The notes beneath the pieces were generated by a model. That model was given only the letters and a program-made list of their open reading frames with translations, made no database searches and had not been told where the DNA came from. A stretch of 64,000 bases of DNA from Bactrocera neohumeralis (taxonomy: Eukaryota; Arthropoda; Insecta; Diptera; Tephritidae), in the NCBI RefSeq assembly GCF_024586455.1, contig NC_065923.1, forward strand, positions 4,033,501-4,097,500. The letters are read 5' to 3'. Shown piece by piece: positions 1-13,650 of this stretch; positions within the stretch are counted from its first letter, which is position 1; each line of letters opens with the position of its first letter. The position numbers were made by a program, and so were the translations under genes.

Positions 1-720
1 AAAATTTATTTTTATTTTCGGAAACCTTTTTCAAAATTAATTTGTTTTAATTTTTTTATAATTTTTTTATATTTGTATTTAAATTTATTTCTACGTTTTT
101 TATGAACTTTTATTAATTTCCAAGTTTTTTGCAAACGTTTCAGCACTCGCTCAATTAATTAATCTTCAAAAGCATTTTCGTTTGTCTCATTAAATGTTTG
201 TTTGTTTTTAAATGTTTCACTCCCATTTGTAAATAATTTGTTTTTGCCTTTTTCGTTTAGCGCCCGTTGCCATTTAATGCATTTTTAAATATTTTCTCAG
301 TTTATAATTAATTGTGTTTTGCCAGTTTGCCACCTCTGCTACGTAAATGACATTCGTTCGCTTCAGTCGTCTATAATTAACTTTTAGTATTAATTATCAT
401 TTTTGCTGCTCAAATTTTTTAATAACTCAATTTAAACGACCTCAAAGTAATTATTGTTTATTTGCGCATTTTTTGTACAAATTTCGTCAGCATATTATGC
501 TTTATTTGATTTGAGGGCAGCGGTTCACAAACTTTTGTTATTTGCTTAAGGCTCATTCACTTGGACTGTTGGCGTGTTATGGAAGTGAGTGCATTAAATT
601 TTCTTTAAAAGTTAAATATTTTTTGCATTGAATTGCCAGTTGCTTAAACTTAAAAAATAATAAATATTAGAGTCATTTAAGGTATCAAATAATTAAGCCA
701 TTATTTTAGATTAATTTACG
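1..720. other. AT-rich DNA without recognisable feature
   Basis: Very AT-rich sequence with many T-runs and no open frame of interest. I see no repeat, RNA gene or transposon end here up to the inverted end of the mariner relic that starts at about 721. Confidence 0.5.
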
Positions 721-1529
721 GTCTGATCAAATTTGACTCGAATTGGTACATTTAAGCTGCGCAAGCAAGTCGAGGCGGTAGTTTTTTTTTTAATTTTTGA
801 TAAAATTTTTTCGCTTTTAGTGAAGATAGTGATCTCAACGAAAACTTGCCTCGTTCATCCACTTCTGCTGATGACGATGACGCATCAAAAAATTTAAAGA
901 AACAGTGCTTCAAAATCATCGTGTTAACCGTAGCATCACTTATGGATCGACTTAACACATTTTAGTTAATATTTTGGGTATAAAGCATATCATTGATAGA
1001 CATGTATAAAAATATCTGGATTTTTTGACTAGCTGAGGACTCCACATTTACTACATCCATCATTTCTGCTAACCAGACGTGACGTAACCAGAATGGCGCT
1101 GCAAAGATGAGTCGAACCCGAAAAACCACATCAATTTCGGTGAAATAGCAAGGCAATGCTCATTTGATTACCGTGGTGTGATTCTCGATGAATTCGTTCT
1201 ACAGCAACAATTAGCCATTCGTTGAGCAAAATGTCCATGGATTTTTCATCTCGATGTAGTGCCGTCACATTCTAGCATGATTGTGACTGATTTTTGGGCC
1301 GAACTCGAAACGAGAGGCAACACTTAGCCATCGTAATCGCCTTTTACTGTTTATGAAACTGAAAAAGCCGCTTCGGCAAACGTGCCAAGAGTCCTTTGGA
1401 GGCATTACAAGTAATACGCTGCAGACACTAAAGACCAACTCAGCCTAAGCTAATAATAAGTGCATGAAAAATTGGGTTAACTGTTGACAGGTATATTGTT
1501 TGGTAGTCCGGGTCAAATTTGATCAGATG
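721..1529 (+). mobile_element. Deleted mariner-type DNA transposon with both inverted ends
   Basis: The outer 27-28 bases at each edge are inverted copies: the left reads CTGATCAAATTTGACTCG and the right, on the minus strand, reads CTGATCAAATTTGACCCGG. Between them, broken transposase can be read on the plus strand. SITYGSTQHI at about 930-960 is the mariner helix-turn-helix block. LDVVPSHSSMIVTDF at about 1250-1293 stands where mariner transposases have HDNAPSHTS. FMKLKKPLRQT at about 1350-1382 matches the usual FPKLKKPLRGT block after the last catalytic aspartate. Frames shift between the blocks and stops interrupt them. At about 0.8 kb it is shorter than the usual 1.28 kb, so internal sequence is missing. 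It is certainly inactive. The family is mariner; I cannot fix the subfamily. Confidence 0.85.
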
Positions 1530-4037
1530 TCATATTAAAACTACCACGGTAGTCGAATCACATTCACACATAAATATTGACATAAGCATACACAAAACGC
1601 TTATTAATTAATTTTGATATTTTTTACCGCGTCCAAAGCACATTTAACTCTTGCTCTACGTTTTGCAACAATTTTCTTTCATTTATGCACCTTAATTTAC
1701 GCCCATTTTCAATTGGCCCGCAAAAGGTACGCAAAATACAAACATACATACATACATGCACACCCATTATTTGTATAGCAAGCTGACCGAAACTGCTTTG
1801 ACTCTCGAACATATACATATATGTACATACATACATACATATTGCCATCAACAACCTGCCACCATAATTACAAACTTATGTATACTTACATATACATATG
1901 TACACAGTCAGGTGTATATAGACGCGCGTCCTTTTCATGCTTCTTGCCTTCGTTTCAGTGCTTACGCGTTTGTAAAATTAATTTTAATAATTTATGAATT
2001 TAGTGCGTTTGTGTTGCCACATTTATGCTGCCGTTTCGCCGTTTCGTCGTTTCGCCTTGCCACTGTGTTGAACCGAAAAATGTTGCTGCCTTCAACGCGA
2101 ATTCCCTATGTAACTTTTTATTGTTGTTTCATATATGTATCTTGAACTATACTATATACATATATATGTATATGTATATATATGTGTATGTGTGTGTGAG
2201 GTTAGCACCTTTAATCATTTCATTTTGCTTGCCACTTTTGTTTGCCATTATCCACCGCGTCTTCTTTGACTTTACAAGTAATTTGCGTTAAATAACAAGA
2301 AGCAAAAATGCGCAAAAAAAAAGTAAAACAAAAGTAGCGATGAAACGGCGAAATAAGAACGCAAAAATGAAGTAAAGTGGCAGTTGGCAGCATAAAATAT
2401 TTATGTATGCCTTCATTCCTCAATTACGCAGGTTTGTTGCTGTGCGCCACCTCTTCTTCCTCCTCTTCCATTTTTTGCTACTTTTTATTCTCAGCAATTT
2501 TTGTATTATCGTTCTCTTTTTTTCCTTTTTTTGTTTGCTAAAAGCTCTGCTGCTCTTCACCTTGCGAAAATTGTTGTTAATAAATGTAATTATGTCCTGT
2601 GTGCGTGTTCGCTCGTTCTTTTATTACATTTCGCCTTGCTGCGTCCGCATTCGACTTCGTGCGGCGGCGCATATTTACAATCACTTTTTTGTTTTTGTTG
2701 GCCTTATTTTTTTTATTGACTGCCGCTTTGCCGCTTTGTAATAATTTCGAGTTGATAATGAGGCTCCTTTCCGTCCCGGTCCACCGCTGCCACGGTCATC
2801 GCGTCGCCACACACACACTTAACCACTTGCATATGTGTTGTGCCACACACTTGCTGCCGTGTGGCCTGTAAATAAAGTTAATGACTTCAATTCGCCGCAG
2901 TTGTGTGAAGGAAGTGTTGATTATGTCTTTTGCGAGCTTAAATTAAATTATGTATTTTTAATACAGCCGCCTGCCGTCGCCCGCTGGCGCAGCTATTGAA
3001 CCAACTTTAATTGTCCAGAAAATGGATGATTTCCATTGTGATCGCTTGCCTGGACGCTGTGGAGTGATAGAGTTGCTAGGCAACAGGAAATGAGTTCGAA
3101 ACTTCTTTCGATCAGAAAATTAATAAAAATACTTGTGTGTAATTGCAATCTACTGCAGACAATTATCACTAGATTGTTAGATAAGAAGCTGAATTATTTT
3201 ACGATGAGTAATGGAGCGTCGTTAATATAGATTTTGTAACGTCTGTAATTGAAATTCTCTTTGCTTTTCTGATACGGGCAGCTACCCTTACTCGCGTTAG
3301 CTAATATACAAATGTGTGAAGACTTCGAAACTGGTGAAGACCCCTACGTTATACGCAACTGCACTGAAAAAAAGTTGCTTGACCAAATGGCTACAGAGAC
3401 TTATGTTTTGAGATGCCTATATTATAGCCATACCGTATTTGTCGACGAGATACTGACTTCCCTCTCCTTGTCGACACCAAATCGAATCCCGAAAGGAAGC
3501 GTTATTACCACGTAGATGAAATAATATTTCTTCCATCATTATTCACTGAAACTTTTCTGCTGTTTTGGTGGCCGAAAGTACAGGAATACTGCAGAGTTTA
3601 CCGACTTTTTTTTGAATATCAGTCCCCAACCGTTCCGGTTGTGCAACTACAAATTGCATTTGGCGACTCTACGAAATGAAAATTTACTGCTTAGTCATAA
3701 CGAGTGTCCTAGGAATAATTATAGTTCTGCACAAATCTAGAATAACCGAAACATATCTTTCATACCTTCTAGATATGGTTCTGACACTTTCGATACTTTC
3801 TGAGCTTCGCGTATTTCGTTTGTTGAAACCATGTTTTGGACTCCTTCGAAGTCAATTCCAATTATCTTTTTTCTCAGCTTGCTCTTGAAGTTACCAAGAA
3901 CTAATAAGTTTTTGAAAATTAATACAATATGGCAGGCACAAAAAAACAAACCTTACTGGGATAAAATAGTCGATAATACATCGACTCTAAGTCTATTATA
4001 CTTGAATAGAGCGCCTTTTCCAGTACAGCTTTCATCC
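1530..4037. other. Unique-looking AT-rich DNA with CATA and GTAT simple repeats
   Basis: Short (CATA)n and (TATG)n runs lie near 1740-1760, 1800-1845 and 2155-2200. A T-rich stretch from 2400 to 2750 yields open frames rich in Phe and Leu with no family resemblance. A frame of 67 codons at 3312-3515 and those near 3676-4064 match nothing I know. I see no RNA gene or intact mobile element. Confidence 0.4.
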
Positions 4038-4300
4038 CATCCCATCAAATTTGACTCGAACTGACAAAAAACTATATTTTTACGTAATTGATCGCCATGA
4101 CACTAAGCTCTTGAATCAAGACGAAGATGTTATAGCTTCGGCTAGAATGACCTTCAGTGCCTTCAGCGAATTTGGGTTTTTCTGTTTTGGACGCATTTTA
4201 GAAGACCATTTGCTAGATTGTTGGACAGTTTCGTCTTGTCAACATAAAAAGTTGTACCAACATATATAATAGACCAATCCGGGTCAAATTTGATTAGATG
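4038..4300. mobile_element. Short non-autonomous derivative of the 721-1529 mariner family
   Basis: The left edge (CATCAAATTTGACTCGAAC, about 4041-4059) and the right edge (read on the minus strand CATCTAATCAAATTTGACCC, about 4300 backwards) are inverted copies of each other. They match the ends of the mariner relics at 721-1529 and 30861-31416. The roughly 215 bases between them hold no transposase block I can recognise. The simplest reading is an internally deleted, MITE-like passenger moved by a mariner transposase. It has no TA duplication I can assign with confidence. Confidence 0.65.
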
Positions 4301-7300
4301 GTATGTCATATGTATGCTCGTAGTGAATTGAGAAGACGAAGTTGATCTAGAGGGATGTGTTTGATTTCTTTTCAGAACGTCAGAAACTGGTTTTCGGGGC
4401 ACTAAAGTTACATTTTTACCCTGTTACCAGTCTCGTTCTACAGGGTCCAAAAATATTTTGTTTGTAGCTCAATATGTTTATCTATAAAAAATCAGTTGTG
4501 TCCGATTCTATACATCAATCTAAATAATATTAGGTATTATTAATCGTTGCTGAATGCATCAGATTGGTTTCACGAAATCTCACTTTTTGATGTAAATTAT
4601 ACTAATTCGATTTGTTAGTCAAACAAACGCGCTTTGTAATACACCCGGCCGCTTTCAAACACAACAGCCTAACTCAATTACTTATGCTGACAAATTCATT
4701 TTGGCGCGACACGCAAAAAAAGTCAACAAAATGACACAAAAATAACAAAGAAACAATAAACAATGGAAAGTCAACATTGTTGTACAACTACAAATTGCAT
4801 TAGCACTCATCAATCATGCGCGCCACAGTCACAGTCACAGCAGCAGCAGCAACAACAAATCAACACCACTTCAATCGTAAACAAATTCAACGGCAATCGT
4901 CTACAAAAGCCGACTACATACCCGACGTCCGTCCGCATGGCCGCGCGCAGCGCTGGCAGTTAGGCAGGCGGCCCATCCCCGGCTCCGGCAGACATGCGGG
5001 CTGACACAGAGTCAGACACATTTACTTGTCAAATTCATTGTGTTTCTTAATCAATTTTGACACTTTCAAATGACACTTAATGCATGCAGCGAAACTCATT
5101 ATAACTATTAGCGCTCTGAAATGAAGAATGCGAATACAAAGCGAGTGCGTTGAATGAATGAATCGAAGAAGCCAGTCAGGCAAGTGATCCAGTGGACGCA
5201 AGCGCAAGGCGCAAGCAGGAGGTGTGGCATGCGCTGGTGATTGAAGAGGCTGATCTGCGGAGAGCTCTTGCGTTGAACTGTCAGCACTGACAGCGACTGT
5301 CAGTTGCAATGCGCCCTTTTTTGGACGCGTCATTCCTTTGCGTACTTGAGACGCTCACCGAAATACACTTGCCATTGCTATTGTTGTGCATATTTTCAGC
5401 GCTGCCATGCTGTCTGCTGTTGTTGTTGCTGTGGTAGCTATTGCAGTTTATGCTTATCCTCGGCGCTGATTTGAATCGGTACTTATGCGTGTACTTAGCC
5501 TGATTACGACGCGACGGTTCCTACTTGCCACACACTCGCGTCGCGTCAAGGCAGCGTGCGGTGTGCAGCGGCGACAGGCACGCAGTCATAATGTTTTCGG
5601 TGTTGCCGTTGACAGTTGATTGGTATTCTCGCTGTTGCGGTTGTTGTCGTTCGCCCGACCGTGATTATCCACTCGAAATGGCTTGAAAGCGATGAGTGTT
5701 AAGTGTTGCGCTTTTGCGTTGAAAACAATTTATTTTATGATTGCTGAAATGACAAGTGCTGTGCCAGCGATAACGACTGTGGCGCGTAAATGAGCAATAT
5801 CTGCGAGTGTGGTGTGAGCAATTTCCGTCTCAACTGTATGCGAGTATATAGGTAGAAAGTAGAAATTCACATGTTGTCGGGTTATATAAGTGATTTGGTA
5901 TTTCGTCTTGTTAAAACGGGTTTTCGGAGACATAAACCTAAATTTAGAGACTTGCAATTTCAAGAGGATACTGATTCAGCTCCTACCACAATCGTTCTAG
6001 TGAGGTGGTAAAACGGCAGTCTATTACTAAGCATCTTGCTGTCCGAACCTTGCGGCTTGGGCCATTTTTGTACGTCCCAAAAGTGCCCAATATGTGTCCG
6101 AGAAAATTAAACGTTTCAAAAAACTCTGAAACAGATATCGAAAATATGTTCTTTTTTGTTGGGTTGGGGGGTGAAAAATGCCTTCCTAATCATCAAAGCC
6201 GTCGTCACCCGCCACGGTCTTCATTACTTCAGCGTAGCGTTACATTTTTCTCATTTTTACATCTACACACCTGCCTCCAGGTTCCGCTTTTTTCGTTATA
6301 TTTCTGGATAATCCCCTAGTGCACTTCGGTACTGATTAAATTGTGCGCGTTTATTGGGTCAACCAGGCGTTGCGTGTGTGTGTTTAGCCTCGTTCCCTGT
6401 CGCGTCATTATATAGGCGGCTCTTCGTCTCTTCTCATTCTGTGAAGCTACTTTTAAAATATCCGTGACCGAATAGAGCAGCTGAGTTGTTTAGAACCCGT
6501 CTTTTCCAAATTTACGACATGTCCATGAGTTTAAATCTTTTATATGTCTGGCCATCCCATCTTCGTTGCCATGCTGATATCGTATCATTTTTATTTTTTC
6601 AATAGAGATCTTGTTATTTTGAGATACTTTCTTTAGCTACCACAGCCTTTTCCTTTTGTTCGGGAAGCTGAGGCAACTCTAATGGCTGCGCTGCTTTAGA
6701 TAATTTATGTTATCGTACTTTGAAAATCGGTGACTTACTTTTAAAAGTTTTGGATTCCGTTGATCCCATAACCAATCTCCCGCTGGGCCTCGGAAAAAAT
6801 GTGTCTGTCTTTTTCACCTTAAAATTATTTCAAATCGAAAAAGCAAACTTTTTTTTTGCTATAGATGAATATAGGTAATGATCGAAGTAGGGTGGCAAAA
6901 AAGGGAGATTATTATCAAAAGTCTAATAATAAGGTCATGTGAAAATCGATCGGTCCAGTTGTTTCGAAGAAATTTTTCTGAACTTTTCTTGATTCTTCTG
7001 AGAACAACTTTCGGAGAAAAATATATTCAAGTTTGGAAAGCCGACTACATGTACATAGATACAGAATTCATGCAAATACGCTGATATATCCGAAACTGCT
7101 TGGCGGATTAACTTAATCACTGTGAACGATAGATTTGCTTTTGAAAGGTTCTTTCAAAAAATTCCTGATTTATTCCCCCTAAGGAAAGAATTTGTACGAT
7201 GGAATCAAGCTTTAATGCTTGTCTTGAGAAAGTGTAAGTGACTATTCCATGTTTGACATAGTTATTAATATCTTTAGATTTGTACTTTTATACGTATGTA

Positions 7301-9399
7301 TGTATTAAGTAAATCGGTTGACACAAACTAATTTTCCTTTCACTCACTAACTCATGCCGCTCACTCATACATAGGTATATTCAGTCACTCCGGCCCTCGC
7401 TACTACTCATCCCACTTGAAGTCAACAAATCAACTGCTCGATAGTAAATCATTATTATCTTGCAGCATTGCTCTTGCCATTGTTGTTGCTGTTGTCATTA
7501 ATATTTTGACAGGGTGCTGAACGCTGAATATTTAACAATAATTGTGTGAATTGGCTCATAAATTACTTTGAATGAGCCAAAATGTCAGAGATTTTTGTGC
7601 GTGTGCGCATTCATTTGACGGCAATGGGCACACAAAAAACAGCAGCAACAACAACTACAACAGTGAAAAAATGGTCGTAGTCAACGAAGCGTGCAACAAG
7701 GCGGTTGGAGTGATAAATTTGCGCGAACAACGGTGAATGTGCGCGATCTAAAAAAATTCCTACTCTCTCACACGCACGCAGCCATAAAAAATGCTCACAC
7801 ACACATATGCACCAATATGTTTATGTTAACCTCTACGTGGGATGTATGTGTGTGTGGGTTAGTGCGTTTATTTGCCACATAATTTTTTAATCACCAACTG
7901 ATATGCCAGCGAATTATTTTAATGGCTTGTAGATTAGCTTTTGGGCGTGCGAAATGGTCTATTGGATCCCATCAGCATGTGTGTGTATATGCACACTTGT
8001 GTGTGTGTCTGTGGAATCTCGATAATTTTTATTATTCTCCCCTTTCCTTTGTGCCCTTCGCTTTGGTGCTTGCTGCCGGCGCTTATTTCATATAATGTTT
8101 GTTTGTATGTGTGTGGTTGGATACTAGATGCTGGCTCTCGATAACAGTTTTTAGTTATGTGACATTTTAATATATCGGCTCGTGGGAATAGCACGCTCGC
8201 CTGCTCTCAATGGTCCGTGTTGATACTCTTTAATATGCATATTTAGCATCACTTTTTGTTAGCATAGCGGATAGCGGATTTCTAAGAGCGTGACTGCTGG
8301 CTGCCCACTTTTAATCGCCATTGTCAGCAACGGATTAAAATTAGATTATTAAGCGATTAATTCTGCTAATGTCACATTTTATTTAATAGAAAAACAAAAA
8401 AAAATAAATAAATAGGCAAATGAAATATGTGCTATGGCGAGTTCTGATGTGGCAAAGTTTAAGTCATGTTAAGTTCCATCACTTAATATTATTTCGCAAT
8501 GATTTATTAAAGAAATAAAATTTGATTATTTTGGCATGCTATTAATATTTTTGTGGTTATAAGTTAGTTGTGATATGTTATTTATATTTAGATATGTTAG
8601 ATTAAGTTATGTTAATCGGTTATATCCACATGTGAATTTCAAAAGTTGGACTCGTTTTGCATTTATCTCGTGTATACAGATATTCTTCGAAAAAGTGAAG
8701 TTGATCAAAGGCACTATTCTGTAACTCGATTGGAAAAAAATTGATCGAATTCGGATTTTTTTGTATTCGGTAACTAGATTTTCGCATTTTCGAATAAAAT
8801 ATTCGCTAGCTTCTGATTTGTCAGAAAGCAAAAATTAAAAATATAACTAAAGTACTTATTCTGGTAGAGGGTGGCACCACTTTCGCATAATTATAAGATA
8901 GATCCGAATTTCGAAGAAAATACATATTCGAATCGATAATAATAATTTTTGTATAATAATTTTTTAACTTAGTTTAGCTCCAAAAACTTTAAACACATTT
9001 TTCTCGAAATGTTGCTTGAGAGTCGGTGAGAAAAGTTTATTCGAAACAGCTAGACCGATCGACCTGACCCTATTTTTTATTATCATTTTACATATTTGTC
9101 GTTAAATTCGAAGGAACAAGACTTTTGATAATACTTTTGGCCTTTTAAGCCACTCTAAACTCAAAATTTTCTGACAAATAATGTTTTTTTTTTGGAACAT
9201 GACATTTTGTCAAAAATTAAAATTTTGACTGGTCCTGCGCTCATTACCTACTTTCATCTAAAGTAATAAAAAGTATTTCTGTTGAAAAAGTGTAGATATG
9301 TTTACATTTCATCTTTCTCCATATAACTTCACGGTATGTTCTCCAAAGACTTTAGCCTCATGGCATGAGCTCCAATAGGACAGTTAGAACTTTTAAAAT
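4301..9399. other. Long stretch without recognisable gene or transposon
   Basis: About 5 kb with a CAG/CAA run at about 4838-4862 and GC-richer sequence at 4900-5650. (CA)n and (TG)n runs lie near 7795-7860 and 7980-8010. Open frames are short and fall on low-complexity sequence. The GC-richer part could be regulatory or part of a non-coding exon, but no start, splice or conserved motif settles this. Confidence 0.35.
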
Positions 9400-9838
9400 T
9401 GTAGCGAGATTAACCTTACTAAGAGCAAGTAATTCAATAGAACTCTAATGTTCAATTCTGGGCCAGAAAGACTTTGCACTTGCTCAGCTCGCGCAAGATC
9501 CATATATGTATGCATCGTCAAGATACAAAAATACAGAGGACGCCGGCTTGTTACCATCCTGCGGGGATTCGAGTGAGTAAAGCCTTTCATGCAAACTCAT
9601 CAGCTTTAAATTTTCCAGCGATTCCCCTCTGACTAGTCACCCAATCCATTCTAATATAAAAGTAGTTTGATGCTGCTGCTAATGAAGTCACACACCGATG
9701 GATTAGCTTTGAGCTCAGGTCTGTGTTGCAGCTGTGATATTTAAGGAAATACGCACCGCTTTGAAAGAAACTGCATTTCGGAGATGTACATCTGCTGCTG
9801 CCTTGATGGCTGGCTGACACTATATTAGCCTTGAGCAA
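9400..9838 (-). mobile_element. Non-LTR retrotransposon fragment, RNase H region
   Basis: On the minus strand, WVTSQRGIAGKFKADEFA (about 9592-9646) fits the RNase H tail motif W-V-P-G-H-x-G-I-x-G-N-x-x-A-D-E-L-A found in LINEs that carry an RNase H domain. The sequence before it (FFQSGAYFLKYHSCN) fits the FQAEVxAI strand around the domain's second catalytic residue, although the Glu is lost (AY). The Asp-containing D-S-x-A block is also changed (TSLAAAS). After it the frame shifts, and the sequence to about 9400 resembles the linker leading to the cysteine-rich C-terminus. Both ends are broken and no reverse transcriptase is present. The next part of such a protein is seen separately at 36925-37290. 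Confidence 0.65.
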
Positions 9839-10103
9839 GTGTTAATTGAAAGCTCTCGAAACTTCTCGAACTTCCTTTTAACTTTTCCCTTTATCTACGA
9901 TCTATCCGTAAAAAACTCACTGCGCCTCTTCTCCGGCACCGATTCTCCCACATTTTCCTTAATAGAATATGAGCGAAGATGATAGCACTCGGAGTAAGCG
10001 CCACGACTCAGTGGTCCAAGTTATCAGGATTACAGTCAAAGGGAGAGATTATTTCAAAATGTCTCTGAGAGCCGGATGGATTCCGGCTTTGGCTACAGGT
10101 GCA

Positions 10104-10828
10104 CAGGTGCACATGGCAGAATGGCATTAAGGGGTTACATGGGCTTTCTCGGGTAAAAAAAACAATTTTTTTCTCATATAAAAAATTAAATATGTATTTC
10201 GTTAGAATTTTTTATTGTTACAAACATACACTATTAACAAAGAAATTTTTAAATTTTTTGGAAAAAAATATTTTTATCTCGGTCATTGCGACGCCATATT
10301 CGGTGACCCCTCGGAAAAAAGATGCACCTGCGTTAGCAGGATAACTCCCAATGGGATCATCCAACGTGAAAAAATACGTGTTTTAGTTAAAACCTTAACT
10401 TCAAATTTGAACGAAGAAAAAACATAAAAATTTGATTTTTGACAGACATTTTTACAAAAAAAATATACAATTTTAGGTGAAAAATAGTTGTAATCGAAAA
10501 AAAATGCTTCGTCCAAGTTTTGAATAATTGTATCACCTGTTTAAAATTTCATCAAGATCAGATGAGTAGTTCTCGAGAAATCTTGCAAACCGACTTCAAA
10601 AGCGCCGTTTCGAGAAAAACGTGTTTAAAGATTTGAGTGACAATAAAAGCTAGCCTAGAGCGCACAAGTTCTCAAGGCTGTATCTCGGACACTATTACTC
10701 TGATCAACTTAAAAATTTAGGACAATATTCAAGAGGTGTAGTTGAATTTAATACGACAATAAAAAAAATAAATTTTTTGAAACCCGTAAACCCATGTACT
10801 CCGTTAAGCGCCATCGCTGGTGCACCAC
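10104..10828. mobile_element. Inverted-repeat element, copy 1 (about 0.7 kb, non-coding)
   Basis: The left edge contains TTAAGGGGTTACATGGG (10127-10143). The right edge, read on the minus strand, contains TTAACGGAGTACATGGG (10807-10791). Looser inverted similarity continues outward on both sides (GGTGCAC...GATGGC), so the true tips may lie near 10104 and 10828. In that case TTAA is part of the inverted repeat and not a target duplication. The interior is extremely AT-rich, with T-runs and A-runs and no transposase. It includes CGAGAAATCTTGC (about 10574) and CGAGAAAAACGTGTTTAAAG (about 10611), which recur in the copy at 22880-23436. Confidence 0.65.
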
Positions 10829-12056
10829 TGATATCACAAATCAAATATGCAACCACTAAATATTGATTTCTACTATGGTTAATTGGTATTTGGATTTTAA
10901 TTTTTCTAACCTCAATTATCCCAAAATTTTCAAATACAAATTTTCTGTACCAGATTTTATTCAAAGCGTGTAATTGTTTAGCAGTTTGCTCATTTTATTA
11001 ATTCCACATTTAAATATGTATGTAAGCATGTGTCTAATTAACACTTCCTGTTTCATACACACATACAAAAAATACACAGACGACCGGTGGCAATACGATT
11101 CGACGAGAGCAACTTGCCAACATCGCTTATGATAGCTGATGCGCTCGCCGACTAATTAGTTAAAAGTGTCTAAATAAAAGGTATTATAAATATATCAATT
11201 GGCAAATCCACTTTTATATTATATGTGAGTGTGTGAGTATGTGTACATTTGTATATTCAGTGGTCATTTATTCACATGATTTAAGTCGGTGCGGGCGCGC
11301 AAGGTCATCTATCAAAATCAAATATAAATTTCCTGTTGTTGGCAGCTGTGAAGTGGCAACAGCGAAATAGAATGAAAATAAATAATACATTAAATTTAAA
11401 AAAATGTTATATATCTTATATATATATGTATATATAGTGTATACGAATATAGCATTTATTTGTTCATAAATATTTGCATGTGAGTTTAAATGTAATTTTT
11501 TACTTATAATTGAATATGCTCACACTCGAAATACCTAAAACAACCACAAAAATTCTATGACGCTCAATTAATTGTTGACTTGGCGCAAACAAGTCATACT
11601 CCCGATCGCAAATTGAGCAACGAAATATAATTTATTTTTACGAAAATGCGCGAGGCGCTGTTGTCATCGTGCTTGTTGACCGAACAGCAGCGCGACCGGC
11701 ATCGGCGAATTAGGTAATTCCGTTAGATAAATACAGAAACACAATGAAATCGAGAAAAAGGTATGCAAGCAGCTATTTATAATTAGGCAGCGGATGATTC
11801 GCTTGATCGGCGAGCGCGCCAGAGTGACCGAGCTTTGCATTTACTTGCCGTTTTTGGTAAGTTGTGGTGGAATTTATTGTTAGCATCAGTATTTGTACGT
11901 ACGCATGTACATATGTATGCTATGTATAAATAAATATCGCCAATATTTAACCGTGTGTAGAGTAACGCCTCACTTGGTGGAATAATTGTATTTTCAAATC
12001 GTTAAATACTTAAATATATATTCAACTTATCATGTTGATCATTTATGTGTATTTCT
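10829..12056. other. Unique-looking DNA, no feature
   Basis: AT-rich sequence with TATATG simple repeats around 11411-11440 and 11905-11925, and a GC-richer patch at about 11640-11860. I see no coding or RNA feature. Confidence 0.35.
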
Positions 12057-12140
12057 TTTGTAAGGTCTCCGGTGTTTCCTTCTGGGTGTTAGAAACTTCG
12101 TGGCAAACTTAATAAACGCTGTTCAGGGTATAAACCCATT
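12057..12140 (+). repeat. 3' end of the GGTCCGATATCGG dispersed repeat
   Basis: AAGGTCTCCGGTGTTTCCTT, followed by GGGTGTTAGAAACTTCGTGG and a terminal CAGGGTATAAA, matches the end of the repeat seen more fully at 19316-19830 (GACGTTTC, then AAGCTTCGTGGAAAACTTAT). Only the final 80 or so bases are present. No coding capacity is seen. Confidence 0.6.
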
Positions 12141-12465
12141 TTTATGTATTTTAATATAATTCGTTGTTTCCGCCTTCAAAGTAGGTTTCTCTTGAGATAA
12201 TACCAGAATGCTAAAGTTTAGTTCAATTTTCCATACACTTGTTAGAAGTCTCGACTGGAATGGACTTTGGGCTTTTTGTCAGTGAATTCGTTTTTTTCGA
12301 TTGCTGTACAGTTTCGACGTCCTATTAATAAATTTACAACTCACCGCCAGTTGTCAAGCATCCCCTTTTAGACCTCGACTTGTCAAAAATATGCAGGCCT
12401 TTTGGTATCAGTGTGCTTTGTCACGCTTTATAAACAAAACATAACCTAAAATTTGTTTGGTTCGG

Positions 12466-12545
12466 GATCGTATTTTTATTCGGCCAAGGACTGTCAGCTC
12501 GGCAGAATACCTGAAATTTAGTTAAGGACTATTTGCTATCGATAT
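12466..12545 (+). repeat. Dispersed repeat fragment shared with 47415-47515
   Basis: TTTTTATTCGGCCAAGGACT and the following GTCAGCTCGGCAGAATACCT, then TGAAATTTAGTTA, align with TATATCCGGCCAAGAACTAA ... TCAAGTCGGCCTATTCCTCG and AAATTACTTCAGTTA at 47453-47515. The two copies are degenerate and lack coding capacity. I recall similar sequence scattered in fly genomes but cannot name the family. Confidence 0.5.
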
Positions 12546-13650
12546 AACAATAACAATTTCAAATCGATAATATAAATATTTGAATAGGTCAAATATTATC
12601 ACTTTCGCATTGCGAAAATTCCGATATACTTTTTTGTTCTCTTTGTTCAATTCTATATTTTATATATACATATATATAAAATGGCAGCGTAATTACTGGA
12701 ATGTGTGAATAAATATGTTTTTTCTTTACCCCCAAATTGGTTACCTAACCATATTATGTTGTTTTTATCCCATTAATGTATGTATTGTAATTCCAATAAA
12801 TTTGTTGCAACTACACACACATATAGTACATATGTATTTACAGCGACTTAGCGTTATACTCATATCAATTTAAAATATTTGTTTTTGTTTTTGTTCGCCT
12901 ATAAAGTAGTCGAATTATTAATTAAAATTGTCAGCTGTGCAGTCAAGCTCATTAGCATTACCAACACATAATGCCGTTACTCGTTACTCGCATTTGGCTA
13001 TGAATATTTAGTCGAGCTTTAAACGCGCTTGTACATTGTCCATATACCGTGTGTGTGTTGTTGTTGGATTTATGAAATTTTGTGCTTTACGATTATTTGC
13101 CAACAACGGCTGGCGGCAAAACAATGACAGCAATAAACATAAAATGTAATAAAAATTATTAAGAAAAAAATGGACAAGCCATAAATAATAGAAAACTTTA
13201 AATTTCAGCGGAAAAAATAATTCGGTGGAAATTGCAAATTAGTCGCGTTCCTGCGCAGCTTATTTTGTATTAATTTATTGTATTGATTTTCTATGCAAAT
13301 TTTTGCGAAAAAAAACAAAAGCAACAAAGAGTTAAATATGCTCGGATAATAAGCGCGAAAATGTTTCATAATTTCACTGTAATTTCCAATGAGTCCTACA
13401 TTCATATACATTACATACATATATGTATACGTACCCACACATGTACATATGCACATTATTTTGTGTGGATTTAATGAAAAAGTTTTTTATTTAATTACCG
13501 CTGATATTTTGACAAATGCTATTGATTTATTTCAGTGCATTGTGGTGTTCAACATAATTGGATATTATGTATTCGGGTAGATTATTGTCTTGGGAAAAAT
13601 TCATTATGGTTGTAGTGATAATGAAAATTAGTTTAGTTAGTTATTTTATT
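12546..13650. other. Unique-looking AT-rich DNA
   Basis: Contains ATAT and CATA simple repeats (12660-12680, 13400-13450). I see no gene, RNA or transposon. Confidence 0.35.

Noticed and set aside
4763..5004. Gln-rich frame with an initiating Met after CAAT-like sequence
   Set aside because: 66 codons only, built around a CAG/CAA run, with no splice sites or homology to support a protein.
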